DNA from: Pseudomonadota bacterium
Lineage (GTDB): Bacteria; Desulfobacterota; Binatia; Binatales; Binataceae
Length of the DNA: 64,000 bases
NCBI GenBank assembly: GCA_021324885.1
Contig: JAJPIF010000013.1
Coordinates: 62,001-126,000 of the forward strand
Reading direction: 5' to 3'
A program made the translations under genes and the position numbers. This document shows positions 17,616-25,363 of the stretch, piece by piece (within the stretch, counting starts at the first letter, position 1; each line of letters begins with the position of its first letter). Below the pieces are notes generated by a model, which saw only the letters and a list, made by a program, of their open reading frames with translations, was not told the DNA's origin and searched no databases.

Positions 17616-18863
17616 TTACCAGTCGATACCGAACTGCTGTCCCTGTTCGATCGAATCCATCACCGAGTTGAGCGCGTCGCGATCGAACTCCAGCTCCAGT
17701 CCCTGGACGGCTTGCGCATGCTCGAGGGCGGCGTTTACCGCATCCTCCAGGGAATTGCCCAAACCGATCGCAGCGCCGACCTCCCGAATCCCCAGCGGCG
17801 CCGCGTAGTCGCGTCCCTCGATCCGGCAATGGCCGTGAATTTTGATGAAGCGGCGCACTGAATCCGGTATGTCGAGGGCCAGGAAATGCTTGGTTGCCCA
17901 TTGCGAGCGCAGGATGATTTCGGCGGCATAGAGCGCGACTGGTTTGAATTCGGCAACTTCGCCGTCGGCGCCGGCCCAGATCACCTCGTCCCAATTGGAA
18001 AACAGCTCGATATAGGCTTCGGAGGGCGGGGAGCCGGCGCGCATCGCGGGATCCATCAGATAAGGTTGGCGGTCGGGCCCGACTCGGACCTCGGTTGAAA
18101 AAAAGCTGCGGCACCCCAGCGCCGCCATCGCCGGCGCCAATTTCGTGTTCACCTCCTTCAAGGGCGGCGGCAGATCCTCATAGTCAACCACCCTGCCGAT
18201 ATAGCCCGCGTCCTTGGCCTCGTAACCGAAGCAGGCAACGGAGGGAAAGCGGCCGTCGATACAGGCGCCGTCATACCCGGTTTCAACGCCTTCAATCGGA
18301 TCCTCGACCACGAATACGGTGGAGGCTTGCCGCGGCCCGAGTCGGCTCGCGAGATCATCGAGCAGCGGCTGCGTCACTACCCAGTTGGTATTGCGGAAGG
18401 TTTCCACGTCGCCGCGAAAGACATTGCCCTTGACGTAAACTCCGGGGTTGTCCCTGAGGTAATCGCGCAATGCGTCAATTCCGACGATAATACGGTAGGG
18501 CGCTACCGGCAGGCCGGCGCTCTTCATCACGGTCTTGAGTTCGTCGCGGTAAAGCTCGAGAATTTCGGCATGTCCCGAACCCCAGACCCGCTTGCCCTGA
18601 CGGCGCAAAAATGCCTGCTCACCGGCGAAATAGGTATCGGGAAACACTATGAGGTCAGCGTTCTCGACATGGTCCCAGGCGTTGGGAACGCGCTGGATTC
18701 CCTCCAGGCCCGCGCCAACGTTGAACCGTTCGGAAACGGGAAACGCCGTTCGCCATCCATTGCAGTAGTAGAGCACGCGCCCGAATGATTGCGCGAGCCG
18801 CTGCGCGACATGGACGTAGAGTCCCTGGTCGATAACCAGTGCGGTTTGTTTCGAAAAGTCCAT
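17616..18863 (-). CDS. Phage-cassette ATP-grasp-like ligase (GAR synthetase/PurD-like fold)
   Basis: A 415-residue protein whose central part resembles ATP-grasp ligases. An N-terminal Rossmann-like domain ends near DLIVFPDTYFAGEQ. A lysine-bearing strand VYVKGNVFRGDVET lies near residue 145, and an acidic metal-binding strand near 270 has STEVRVGPDRQPYLMDPAMR. ATP-grasp enzymes join a carboxylate to an amine through an acyl-phosphate. The classic ligand Asn of ExNxR is replaced here by a DPAMR version, so catalysis should not be assumed. It is embedded among phage head genes, a place where purine biosynthesis would be unexpected. Confidence 0.55.
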   Translation of the reverse strand: MDFSKQTALVIDQGLYVHVAQRLAQSFGRVLYYCNGWRTAFPVSERFNVGAGLEGIQRVPNAWDHVENADLIVFPDTYFAGEQAFLRRQGKRVWGSGHAEILELYRDELKTVMKSAGLPVAPYRIIVGIDALRDYLRDNPGVYVKGNVFRGDVETFRNTNWVVTQPLLDDLASRLGPRQASTVFVVEDPIEGVETGYDGACIDGRFPSVACFGYEAKDAGYIGRVVDYEDLPPPLKEVNTKLAPAMAALGCRSFFSTEVRVGPDRQPYLMDPAMRAGSPPSEAYIELFSNWDEVIWAGADGEVAEFKPVALYAAEIILRSQWATKHFLALDIPDSVRRFIKIHGHCRIEGRDYAAPLGIREVGAAIGLGNSLEDAVNAALEHAQAVQGLELEFDRDALNSVMDSIEQGQQFGIDW

Positions 18864-18920
18864 CTGGCGTGGAGAAGGTCAGCGCAATATCATTGCCTGC
18901 CCGGGTAAATGGCGGCGCTC

Positions 18921-19670
18921 CTACAGGTAGCGGCGCAAGGTCCAGAAATCCGAGGCCAGCTCCGGATTTTCAAGGTAAGCATACGGCATCGTGAAGTAGC
19001 CGCGCATGCCCCAATGCATACCCCACGAGTTGCGTACGATGAATCGTTTTTCCCGATCATCGTAGCCGGCGGCCATCACGGCGTGTCCGCCAATCACGGA
19101 CTCGTCGGCGGCGGGCAGATTGAGTATGCCGCTGGCGGCGACTTCGGCGCTCTCAAAGGCGTCATACACCGTAAAGCCGAACACGAAGGGATAGCCGGCG
19201 GCCAAACAGGATTTGAGCGCAAAAAGCTCTTGCGGCACGCGAAAGTAATTGCGCGCCAAATCCCGCCGCGCTTCCCGGTAACAGACGGCTGCGGGTTTGA
19301 CGAACAAAAGATTCTGCAGGTACGGCCACTGTGGTTCCGGACACACGCCTGCGGTGGCGACGCTTTTGCATCCGTCGCGCAACTGCGCGCCGCTGTCGGA
19401 GCCGACACTGCCTTCGATCGCGCGCTCGTTGTAATAGATAAACAAGCGCGACGGGGTGAACGCCTCCCTTCCCTCCTTTATCAAATCAAATTCGAGGGCC
19501 GCCGCGATTGCATTGGCGGTGCACGAGCCGATTTCGCCCTGATCGTAAATCGCCGGACACTTCGGGCGCAAATCGACCTTTTCCGGCAGCTCGGCCAGGG
19601 TCGGACGCAGGCGCTGGTCGCGCGCATCCGGCAAATCGCGTCTCCAACCGTAACGCTGAACTTTCCTCAT
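18921..19670 (-). CDS. Papain-like cysteine peptidase (C1 family) in phage cassette
   Basis: A 249-residue C1A-type peptidase. The oxyanion Gln44 and nucleophile Cys50 lie in DQGEIGSCTANA, the catalytic His196 in GGHAVMAAGYDD, and Asn214 in RNSWG. All catalytic residues are intact. There is no signal peptide and practically no propeptide: the mature fold begins about 30 residues in. It would therefore act in the cytoplasm, or be carried in a virion. GGGGGGAG precedes the ATG. The gene lies between the glycosyltransferase-like and ATP-grasp genes. Confidence 0.88.
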   Translation of the reverse strand: MRKVQRYGWRRDLPDARDQRLRPTLAELPEKVDLRPKCPAIYDQGEIGSCTANAIAAALEFDLIKEGREAFTPSRLFIYYNERAIEGSVGSDSGAQLRDGCKSVATAGVCPEPQWPYLQNLLFVKPAAVCYREARRDLARNYFRVPQELFALKSCLAAGYPFVFGFTVYDAFESAEVAASGILNLPAADESVIGGHAVMAAGYDDREKRFIVRNSWGMHWGMRGYFTMPYAYLENPELASDFWTLRRYL

Positions 19671-19714
19671 CTCTCCCCCCGATTTCCGGTCTCCGCCTGA
19701 GCGCGGACCTGTGG

Positions 19715-20692
19715 TTATTGCAGCGAATTGACGTCCTCGTTGCGCTGGCGGAAATACACGTCGAGGTCGTGCTGAAGCCCCGGCTTGTTGCCGGCCAGCT
19801 CCAGAACTCCGAAAGAATTGCGCTTGATATCGGTGTCCGGATCAAATTGATGTTCGATCATTATCTGCCATCGATCGACATACCTGCGATCGAACTTGCG
19901 ACCGTGGAAGTAATGTTCAATCGTTCCCGGCACAAAGCCGATATTGAGGTTTACATGATGAAGCGCGCGTTCCTGCCAGCGCTTGAGATGCTTCCAATAC
20001 GGCGGCGTAACTCCCCGCCTGGTGCCCGGCAGTCCTGGAATTGAGTATTCGGCTCTGCCGATCAGCGCGTAGGCCATATGGTGGTCTCCGGCGCCCATCA
20101 CAGCCAGTTCGAACAGTCCGCCGAGCCATTCATACGCCGCGCGCGTGCACGCCCACGCATAGCCGGAGTGCGGATAATGGTAAGGGCCGCCCGCAAATTT
20201 CCACCATACCGGGCCGCGGGGACATACCGCGGCGGTCCCGTTCATCCACCATTCATGGCAAAACGACTTATGCGCCTGGATATGCTCGTCGTTGGGCCCG
20301 AGATCATAGGCGTCAACCCAGGGCTGCACGACTTCATACTGTTGCAGAGCTTGGATGGTTTCGGTCGCCCATCCCGCTTTGCGAAACCGGATATCGCCGT
20401 CGCACCAGCACAGGTACTTCCAATCGGGAAATTTGCGCGCGATGTCCCGCACGCCGAGATTGATCAGGCATTCCTTATTCCACAGCAGGGTTTTGGCGCG
20501 AACGCCGACATGGTTGATACCCGGTTGATCGGCCAGTTCGAACGGGCGTTCGCCATATTGGCATTCCACCACCGTCACTCTCACCCCTGCCTCACGCATC
20601 CCGTTCAGGAACAGATGGAAAAGCCTCATTCGACTTTTCCATCGCACCGGATTAGCTACCACACTGACTACATGAAGCAGACTGGCATCCAT
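19715..20692 (-). CDS. Glycosyltransferase-like protein of the phage cassette
   Basis: A 325-residue protein that looks like a GT-A-type glycosyltransferase. It opens with a Rossmann-like strand (LLHVVSVVANP), and about residue 98 carries YLCWCDGDIRF, where DGD fits the metal and nucleotide-sugar binding DxD motif. An Asp-His-His segment (GAGDHHMAYALIG) follows near 200. The start at 20692 is chosen because GGAGAG lies 9 nt upstream; the longer frame to 20815 would overlap the previous gene. It might modify virion proteins, DNA or the host surface. The acceptor is unknown. Confidence 0.65.
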   Translation of the reverse strand: MDASLLHVVSVVANPVRWKSRMRLFHLFLNGMREAGVRVTVVECQYGERPFELADQPGINHVGVRAKTLLWNKECLINLGVRDIARKFPDWKYLCWCDGDIRFRKAGWATETIQALQQYEVVQPWVDAYDLGPNDEHIQAHKSFCHEWWMNGTAAVCPRGPVWWKFAGGPYHYPHSGYAWACTRAAYEWLGGLFELAVMGAGDHHMAYALIGRAEYSIPGLPGTRRGVTPPYWKHLKRWQERALHHVNLNIGFVPGTIEHYFHGRKFDRRYVDRWQIMIEHQFDPDTDIKRNSFGVLELAGNKPGLQHDLDVYFRQRNEDVNSLQ

Positions 20693-20762
20693 GCGTTCTC
20701 TCCGAGACGGAAATGATTGGCAAATCGCCGCTAATGACTCCGCAGACGCCAAAGCGGCGCCG

Positions 20763-21161
20763 TTATCCGGCAATTCGCAGCTCTTTGCGAATCGCCTTAC
20801 GCAGCTCGTCGTCAACCGTGCCTATTCTCATCCCGCTGGCATACAGGTATTTGTAGGCGATTGCGCGCTCGGCGTCGCTGAGATTGCCGATCAGTTCGGC
20901 GACGCGGTCCTCGTGGATTTTAAGCGCCGATTCGAAGCTGTCGCCGCCGGCTTTTCCATCCGCAGTAGTGTTCTGCTGGGCGGCGGCGCTGCCGAAGGGT
21001 GGAAACCAGATTGCGGCAAACGGATAATTACCGGCCGCGCCGACTATACAATCATTGATGCTCATGCGGTTGCCCTCCGCGGCGGCGATATTGGAGAAAA
21101 GAGAAAAGGATAAAAGAGAGCAGGCAAAGGGCACGAAGCCGGTCTCCCGCCCGTTGCTCAT
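20763..21161 (-). CDS. Small phage-cassette protein of unknown function
   Basis: A 132-residue protein whose ATG overlaps the portal stop codon (ATGA), indicating translational coupling. The C-terminal part (about 75-130) is helical and charged: FESALKIHEDRVAELIGNLS, then a YKYLYASGMRIG segment. An internal start at Met33 (21065) is possible and would drop a hydrophobic N-terminus. I recognise no family. The position between portal and glycosyltransferase suggests a structural or modification role. Confidence 0.5.
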   Translation of the reverse strand: MSNGRETGFVPFACSLLSFSLFSNIAAAEGNRMSINDCIVGAAGNYPFAAIWFPPFGSAAAQQNTTADGKAGGDSFESALKIHEDRVAELIGNLSDAERAIAYKYLYASGMRIGTVDDELRKAIRKELRIAG

Positions 21162-23149
21162 TTTCCCTGCCTCATGGCGCCCAATGCACTTAGCGCAGCG
21201 CCCAGCTGCCTCATCCGCGACTGGCTGTCGATCGCCCGCGCTCGCGCGCGCGACAACTCCGCCGCCGCGGTTTTCTGTGCGACCGTGGCTTGTATTTCTG
21301 CCGGATTCTTCGCGCCCGGCCGGGCGGTTGGCGGCGGAGCGGGGGAATTCATGCGGGCCGCAAGCTGCTGCTTGAGTTTGGACGCAATTGACGCAGGGAA
21401 GGGACTGTAGTCCAGAATCTCGGGAAGGAAGGCATTGGCCTTGACCAGCATCGGCAGAATCGGCGCCATCTTCTCCCAGAACACTTCTTTCGCGTTGGGC
21501 GATTTGGCCGGCTCGTCGATCACCAGATCGTAATCAAGCGGCAGATGCTGGCGCAGCAGCGGGATCGCGCGTGAATCGTAAGGGCCGCCCAGGCGCACCA
21601 GCCGCCCGTCGGCAACGAAGTTGCGGATGAACTCGAAGACGCATCGCGCCTCCTCGCGCAGGTAGCGCGTTAGCGCGCTGAAATAGCCCGCGTTAATGGT
21701 CATCCCCTGGATTTGACGCTGGCGCTGCGCCACGCCCGGAACATCGCCGGTAGTCGCGCCCAGCAGTTCCGGATTGATCCCCGACACGCCACCCAGCGCG
21801 TCGATACACCATTTGAGCATCACGAACGTGCCGTCGGGCAAAGTCGGCCGGCTGCGTTCCTGGATCCGGGGGCGGTCACTGGAGAGGGCGCCGTCCTCCA
21901 GCAATATCAGGGCGCTGGGATTGGCCCAGTCCTGCTCCGCCTTGACCGGATCGGCGAAAGCGGTGGCCTCGGCCAGCAGGCCCCCCTTGGCATTGCTGTT
22001 GATGATGTGGAGGGTCTGGCTGAAGAACTTGTTGGCGAAACGCTGCGGATCCATTAAAACGTGCAGCAACCCGCGCCACACCTTGTCGTGCGCGTCGAAG
22101 CCGCCGGTCATCGCCTTGTAGGTAAAGCCGACGCCCTGAACCGGCAACGGCCCCGCCTCCAGTTCGATCGGACCCGCGGTAAAGCAGCGTTTGTACACGC
22201 GTCGTTCCTGGCGCACATACGGAATTACGGTGCCCTGCGTCTGCGAGGACGCGGACGCCTCCTCAACCAGAACCATCCCCGCCTGCTCCAGGCGCCGGCG
22301 CAGGGTATCGAATTGGGGCTCGTTGAGTTCCCGGATCTGGTTGGTCTGGGGATCGGCGACGCGGTAAATGGGCTCGACCTCGTAATACTGGTACTCGACC
22401 ACCCGGACATATCCCGAGGGCGGACCGCCGGGAATTATGGTCTGATTTTCGGGCTGATATTCGATTGGAGTCGCGTGTTCGACGACATCGGGCTCGTCCT
22501 GCGGATTGTCCTGGCGTAAAAACTCCGCCACTTTCAGTTCGCGCTCGCGGGAGGGCCATCGCCGGCAGGCCTCGCGCAGCGGAATCTCCTCTTCGCACGC
22601 CACCCAGCGCGCATCCTCGAGGTTTTGCTTGCGCGCGGCGGGATCCCAATGCATCTTCATGCCGTCGACGCGTTCGAGCACGATTTTGCCGTCGGCGGTC
22701 TGCTCCATGTCGAGGCGGCAGTTGGTCCAACCCATGCCGCGCACCAGCATGTCCTCGAACGCCTGCGAGCGCTCCTCGGGACCGTTGCAGGCGTCGATTA
22801 CGGAGCTATAGATGGCGGTGCTGAGTTCGCCCAGCGCATTAGCCAGTTCCATCTGGGGCATGCGCGGGACGAATACTATTTCCTGGCGATTGTATTTTTC
22901 GGTGCCGGCAACGATGCGGATATATTTCTGGGCGAAATTGAAAACCGCGGTGGGCCGGTCTTCCTCGTTGAGGCGGGCCTCGTCCGCGGGATGCCATTGA
23001 CGGCCGGACAAAAAGCGATCCGCCTCGCGCGCTTCGCGCCGCCAGCGGCCGATGGCGGCCGCCGCCCTGCTCAGGTCCCGCCCCACGCGCGCGGCCAGTT
23101 CGCTGCCTAACGCAAATGTCGCCTCTCCGCCCTGCTCACCCGCCTCCAC
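21158..23149 (-). CDS. P22-like phage portal protein
   Basis: A 663-residue protein with the hallmarks of P22-type portals. Near the start it has an acidic/aromatic FLSGRQWHPADEARL stretch, then PTAVFNFAQKYIRIVAGTEKYNRQE. The fold core continues through the middle, with VRQERRVYKRCFTAGPIELE, and a long C-terminal helical tail (about 595-663) is rich in alanine and arginine. Portals form the dodecameric DNA channel at one capsid vertex. P22 gp1 is about 725 residues, so this one is near full length. It is the first gene of the cassette; no terminase genes precede it. Confidence 0.85.
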   Translation of the reverse strand: MEAGEQGGEATFALGSELAARVGRDLSRAAAAIGRWRREAREADRFLSGRQWHPADEARLNEEDRPTAVFNFAQKYIRIVAGTEKYNRQEIVFVPRMPQMELANALGELSTAIYSSVIDACNGPEERSQAFEDMLVRGMGWTNCRLDMEQTADGKIVLERVDGMKMHWDPAARKQNLEDARWVACEEEIPLREACRRWPSRERELKVAEFLRQDNPQDEPDVVEHATPIEYQPENQTIIPGGPPSGYVRVVEYQYYEVEPIYRVADPQTNQIRELNEPQFDTLRRRLEQAGMVLVEEASASSQTQGTVIPYVRQERRVYKRCFTAGPIELEAGPLPVQGVGFTYKAMTGGFDAHDKVWRGLLHVLMDPQRFANKFFSQTLHIINSNAKGGLLAEATAFADPVKAEQDWANPSALILLEDGALSSDRPRIQERSRPTLPDGTFVMLKWCIDALGGVSGINPELLGATTGDVPGVAQRQRQIQGMTINAGYFSALTRYLREEARCVFEFIRNFVADGRLVRLGGPYDSRAIPLLRQHLPLDYDLVIDEPAKSPNAKEVFWEKMAPILPMLVKANAFLPEILDYSPFPASIASKLKQQLAARMNSPAPPPTARPGAKNPAEIQATVAQKTAAAELSRARARAIDSQSRMRQLGAALSALGAMRQGK

Positions 23150-23473
23150 GTAAACTCCCCCGCACAGCCGCGCTGCGGCGTGGCCGCCGCATTAGCTATT
23201 GCTGACGATTCATCAAAGACAAACCGGTACGCATACGAGACGCGCCAATTGAGTATCAATTAAGATATCATGTCCGCAGTTCGGATTTCCAGTTCGGGCC
23301 GAACCGCCTGTGGCGCGGCGCGCTTTGAAAGCTGTTGCCTGTCAATGGGTTGGCAAAAACCTCAGGCGGCCGCCACCTGCCGCATTCACTGATCGCCGGC
23401 CCTGGCGACTATCGCCGATCGCTGACTTGCCTGATTGTCGCCGTCCCGGGGCCGGGCGGGTCAGCCGGGTCCG
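23150..23473. other. Region upstream of the phage cassette
   Basis: About 320 nt between the portal start and the enoyl-CoA hydratase stop. I see no terminase fragment or other gene. It contains an AT-rich patch around 23240-23275 that could hold the cassette promoter, with the dyad at 23247-23261. Confidence 0.5.
23247..23261. promoter_or_regulatory. Dyad in the AT-rich patch upstream of the portal gene
   Basis: AATTGA-GTA-TCAATT is a perfect 6-bp inverted repeat about 100 nt upstream of the portal start, in the only AT-rich stretch of this intergenic region. A regulator site or part of a promoter is possible. It does not match the TTGAC operators at 6936-7160 beyond the shared TTGA. Confidence 0.3.
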
Positions 23474-24250
23474 CTATTCGATCTTCCACTGCGGCTTGCG
23501 CTTTTGCGCAAACGCGCGGGGGCCTTCGACAACATCATGGGAATGCAGCAGTTTGTGCAGCCCGGGGAATTTCTCGTCCACCGCCCGTTCCAGCGGCATA
23601 TCGAGTCCCTTCAGCGCGGCTTCCTTGGTCGCCTGCACGGCCAACGGAGAGCATTCCATGATTTCGGCCGCCCAGCGCTCCACGGCCGGGAAGAGATCCT
23701 TAAGCGGGACGACTTCATTGACGATGCCGTAGGCGTGGGCTTGCTGCGCCGTGATATGCCGGCCGGTCAGCATCATGCCCATCGCGAGTTTCAGCGGAAT
23801 CTGACGCGGCAAACGATGGACTCCGCCGCCCATCGCGATCAGGCCGACCCGCGGCTCGGGCAGGCCGAAGCGGGCATGGTCGGCGGCGACGACAATATCG
23901 CAGGCCATCGCGATTTCGAAGCCGCCGCCCAGCGCGAAGCCGTTGACGGCCGCAATCAGCGGCTTGTTGATGTCGAAGCGGGCGACGAATCCGCCGAAGC
24001 CGCCCCGCGTTTTGGTCCCCTTCATCGAATGGGTAGCCGTGTATTTAAGGTCGTTGCCGGCGGAAAAGGCCTTTTCCCCCGCGCCGGTCACCACGGCTAT
24101 CCAGACATTATTGTCAGCTGCGAAATCATCCAGCACCTGGCCCATTTCCTCGGCGGTCGGCGGATGGATGGAATTCATGACCTCGGGCCGGTTGATGGTT
24201 ATGTAAGCGAGGCGATCGCGCTTTTCGTATTTCAGGAATTTCAAATCCAT
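23474..24250 (-). CDS. Enoyl-CoA hydratase/isomerase (crotonase family)
   Basis: A 258-residue crotonase-fold enzyme. The first oxyanion-hole segment is KAFSAGNDLK (60-69) and the second is NGFALGGGFEIAMACD (103-118). Both Glu positions used for acid/base catalysis in hydratases are present (E112 in FEIAMACD, E132 in FGLPEPRVG), which favours a true hydratase. It would hydrate 2-enoyl-CoA in fatty-acid or aromatic-acid degradation. The start at 24250 is preferred; the extension to 24310 is unlike the family and overlaps the next gene. Confidence 0.9.
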   Translation of the reverse strand: MDLKFLKYEKRDRLAYITINRPEVMNSIHPPTAEEMGQVLDDFAADNNVWIAVVTGAGEKAFSAGNDLKYTATHSMKGTKTRGGFGGFVARFDINKPLIAAVNGFALGGGFEIAMACDIVVAADHARFGLPEPRVGLIAMGGGVHRLPRQIPLKLAMGMMLTGRHITAQQAHAYGIVNEVVPLKDLFPAVERWAAEIMECSPLAVQATKEAALKGLDMPLERAVDEKFPGLHKLLHSHDVVEGPRAFAQKRKPQWKIE

Positions 24251-24278
24251 CTCAGCAATTAACCTCTCAGTACGCCCT

Positions 24279-24509
24279 TCATTCGTCCAACAATTCGAAA
24301 AACGCGTCAACGCTGCGCATCAACTGGCTGCGAATCTGCGCCCGGGTGCCTTCGATAACGTGCATGGTTATACGCGAGGCGCTGCCGTCGGCAAGCCGCA
24401 CCACCGCGTTTTCCACCGCGGTTATCTGTTGCGGGGCGAATGTCCTCATGCCATAGACCAGCGTCGCCCTGCGGCCAGCGCCTTTGACCAGCTTGAGCCT
24501 GCGCGCCAT
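24279..24509 (-). CDS. Small protein of unknown function
   Basis: A 76-residue protein. It begins with a basic stretch (MARRLKLVKGAGRR), has a regular alternation of hydrophobic residues through the middle, and ends with FFELLDE. AAGGAG about 7 nt before the ATG at 24509 supports expression and selects this start over the upstream one at 24539. It ends 28 nt before the crotonase start, so the two may be cotranscribed. I do not recognise the family. Confidence 0.5.
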   Translation of the reverse strand: MARRLKLVKGAGRRATLVYGMRTFAPQQITAVENAVVRLADGSASRITMHVIEGTRAQIRSQLMRSVDAFFELLDE

Positions 24510-24780
24510 CCGATGCTCCTTGACAGTGGTTGTGCGCAACTATACCACAGCCGCGCGTGCGCAGCGGCAATCGTGTCCAGCCTGGCGCAACCTTGCATTT
24601 CATCAGCCACCCCGCGAAGCGGACGGCCAGGGTTGTTTTGGTTGCGCCAAAGGCAGGATTTCGCCGCGGCCACTTCGTCTGATTCGGGTTGTGAAGCGCC
24701 CGGCCGGCGCCGTCGAGATGGGGCGGTGAGGGCGCCCGCGTTGACAAAGGCCCGCGGACGCGCTGACAATCTACCGCGTC

Positions 24781-25191
24781 ATGACCAAGCGTTGCCTGCT
24801 GATTTGCATATTGGCGTGGACAGCCGCCGGATGCGGGGCCGCGTATCAGGCCTCCACCGAAATCCGCTCCCATCGCATGATGGACTCGCTCAAACCCGGC
24901 CAGACGATGCCCGAAGTCCGCCACGATTACGGGCAGCCCGATATCATCACCGATCAGGACCAGAGGACCGAGATTTGGAGCTATGCCAGCCGTCCCAACA
25001 GCAACGATATTGCGGCCACGCTCTTGTACACGGCGGCCAAGGAGGGTGACTCGGGACAGTTCCTGGACCTCAAGTTCGTGGACGGCAAGCTGGTGTCATG
25101 GAGCAAGCAGGAGCACACGATGCCGGCCAAACGCCAGAGTTTTGGCTTTGGTTTCGGGATGGCCAATCCGCACGATGCCACCCATTTCTAG
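24781..25191 (+). CDS. BamE/SmpA-like lipoprotein
   Basis: A 136-residue protein with a lipoprotein signal (lipobox AAGC, Cys at about 18). It is followed by a BamE/SmpA/OmlA-type domain: a helical SLKPGQTMPEVRHDYGQPD then a two-strand TEIWSYAS. BamE is an accessory of outer-membrane protein insertion, but many small lipoproteins share the fold. The C-terminal tail has a short glycine/phenylalanine repeat (FGFGFGMAN). It is a single gene upstream of the secretion operon and probably unrelated to it. Confidence 0.7.
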   Translation: MTKRCLLICILAWTAAGCGAAYQASTEIRSHRMMDSLKPGQTMPEVRHDYGQPDIITDQDQRTEIWSYASRPNSNDIAATLLYTAAKEGDSGQFLDLKFVDGKLVSWSKQEHTMPAKRQSFGFGFGMANPHDATHF

Positions 25192-25363
25192 AAGAAATTG
25201 CCTGCTGTGATCGATCAAAGCGGTTTTTTATAACAGATTTGGTTATATTCATGCCAAAAGACTTGCCGGCGGGGGTTGCGTTGGGGTTCACTAATACACA
25301 GACTAATAGGCGGTGATAAGCGTTGAGCTCAAATAGCCTGTTCGGCTCGGATTCAGGCTGATT

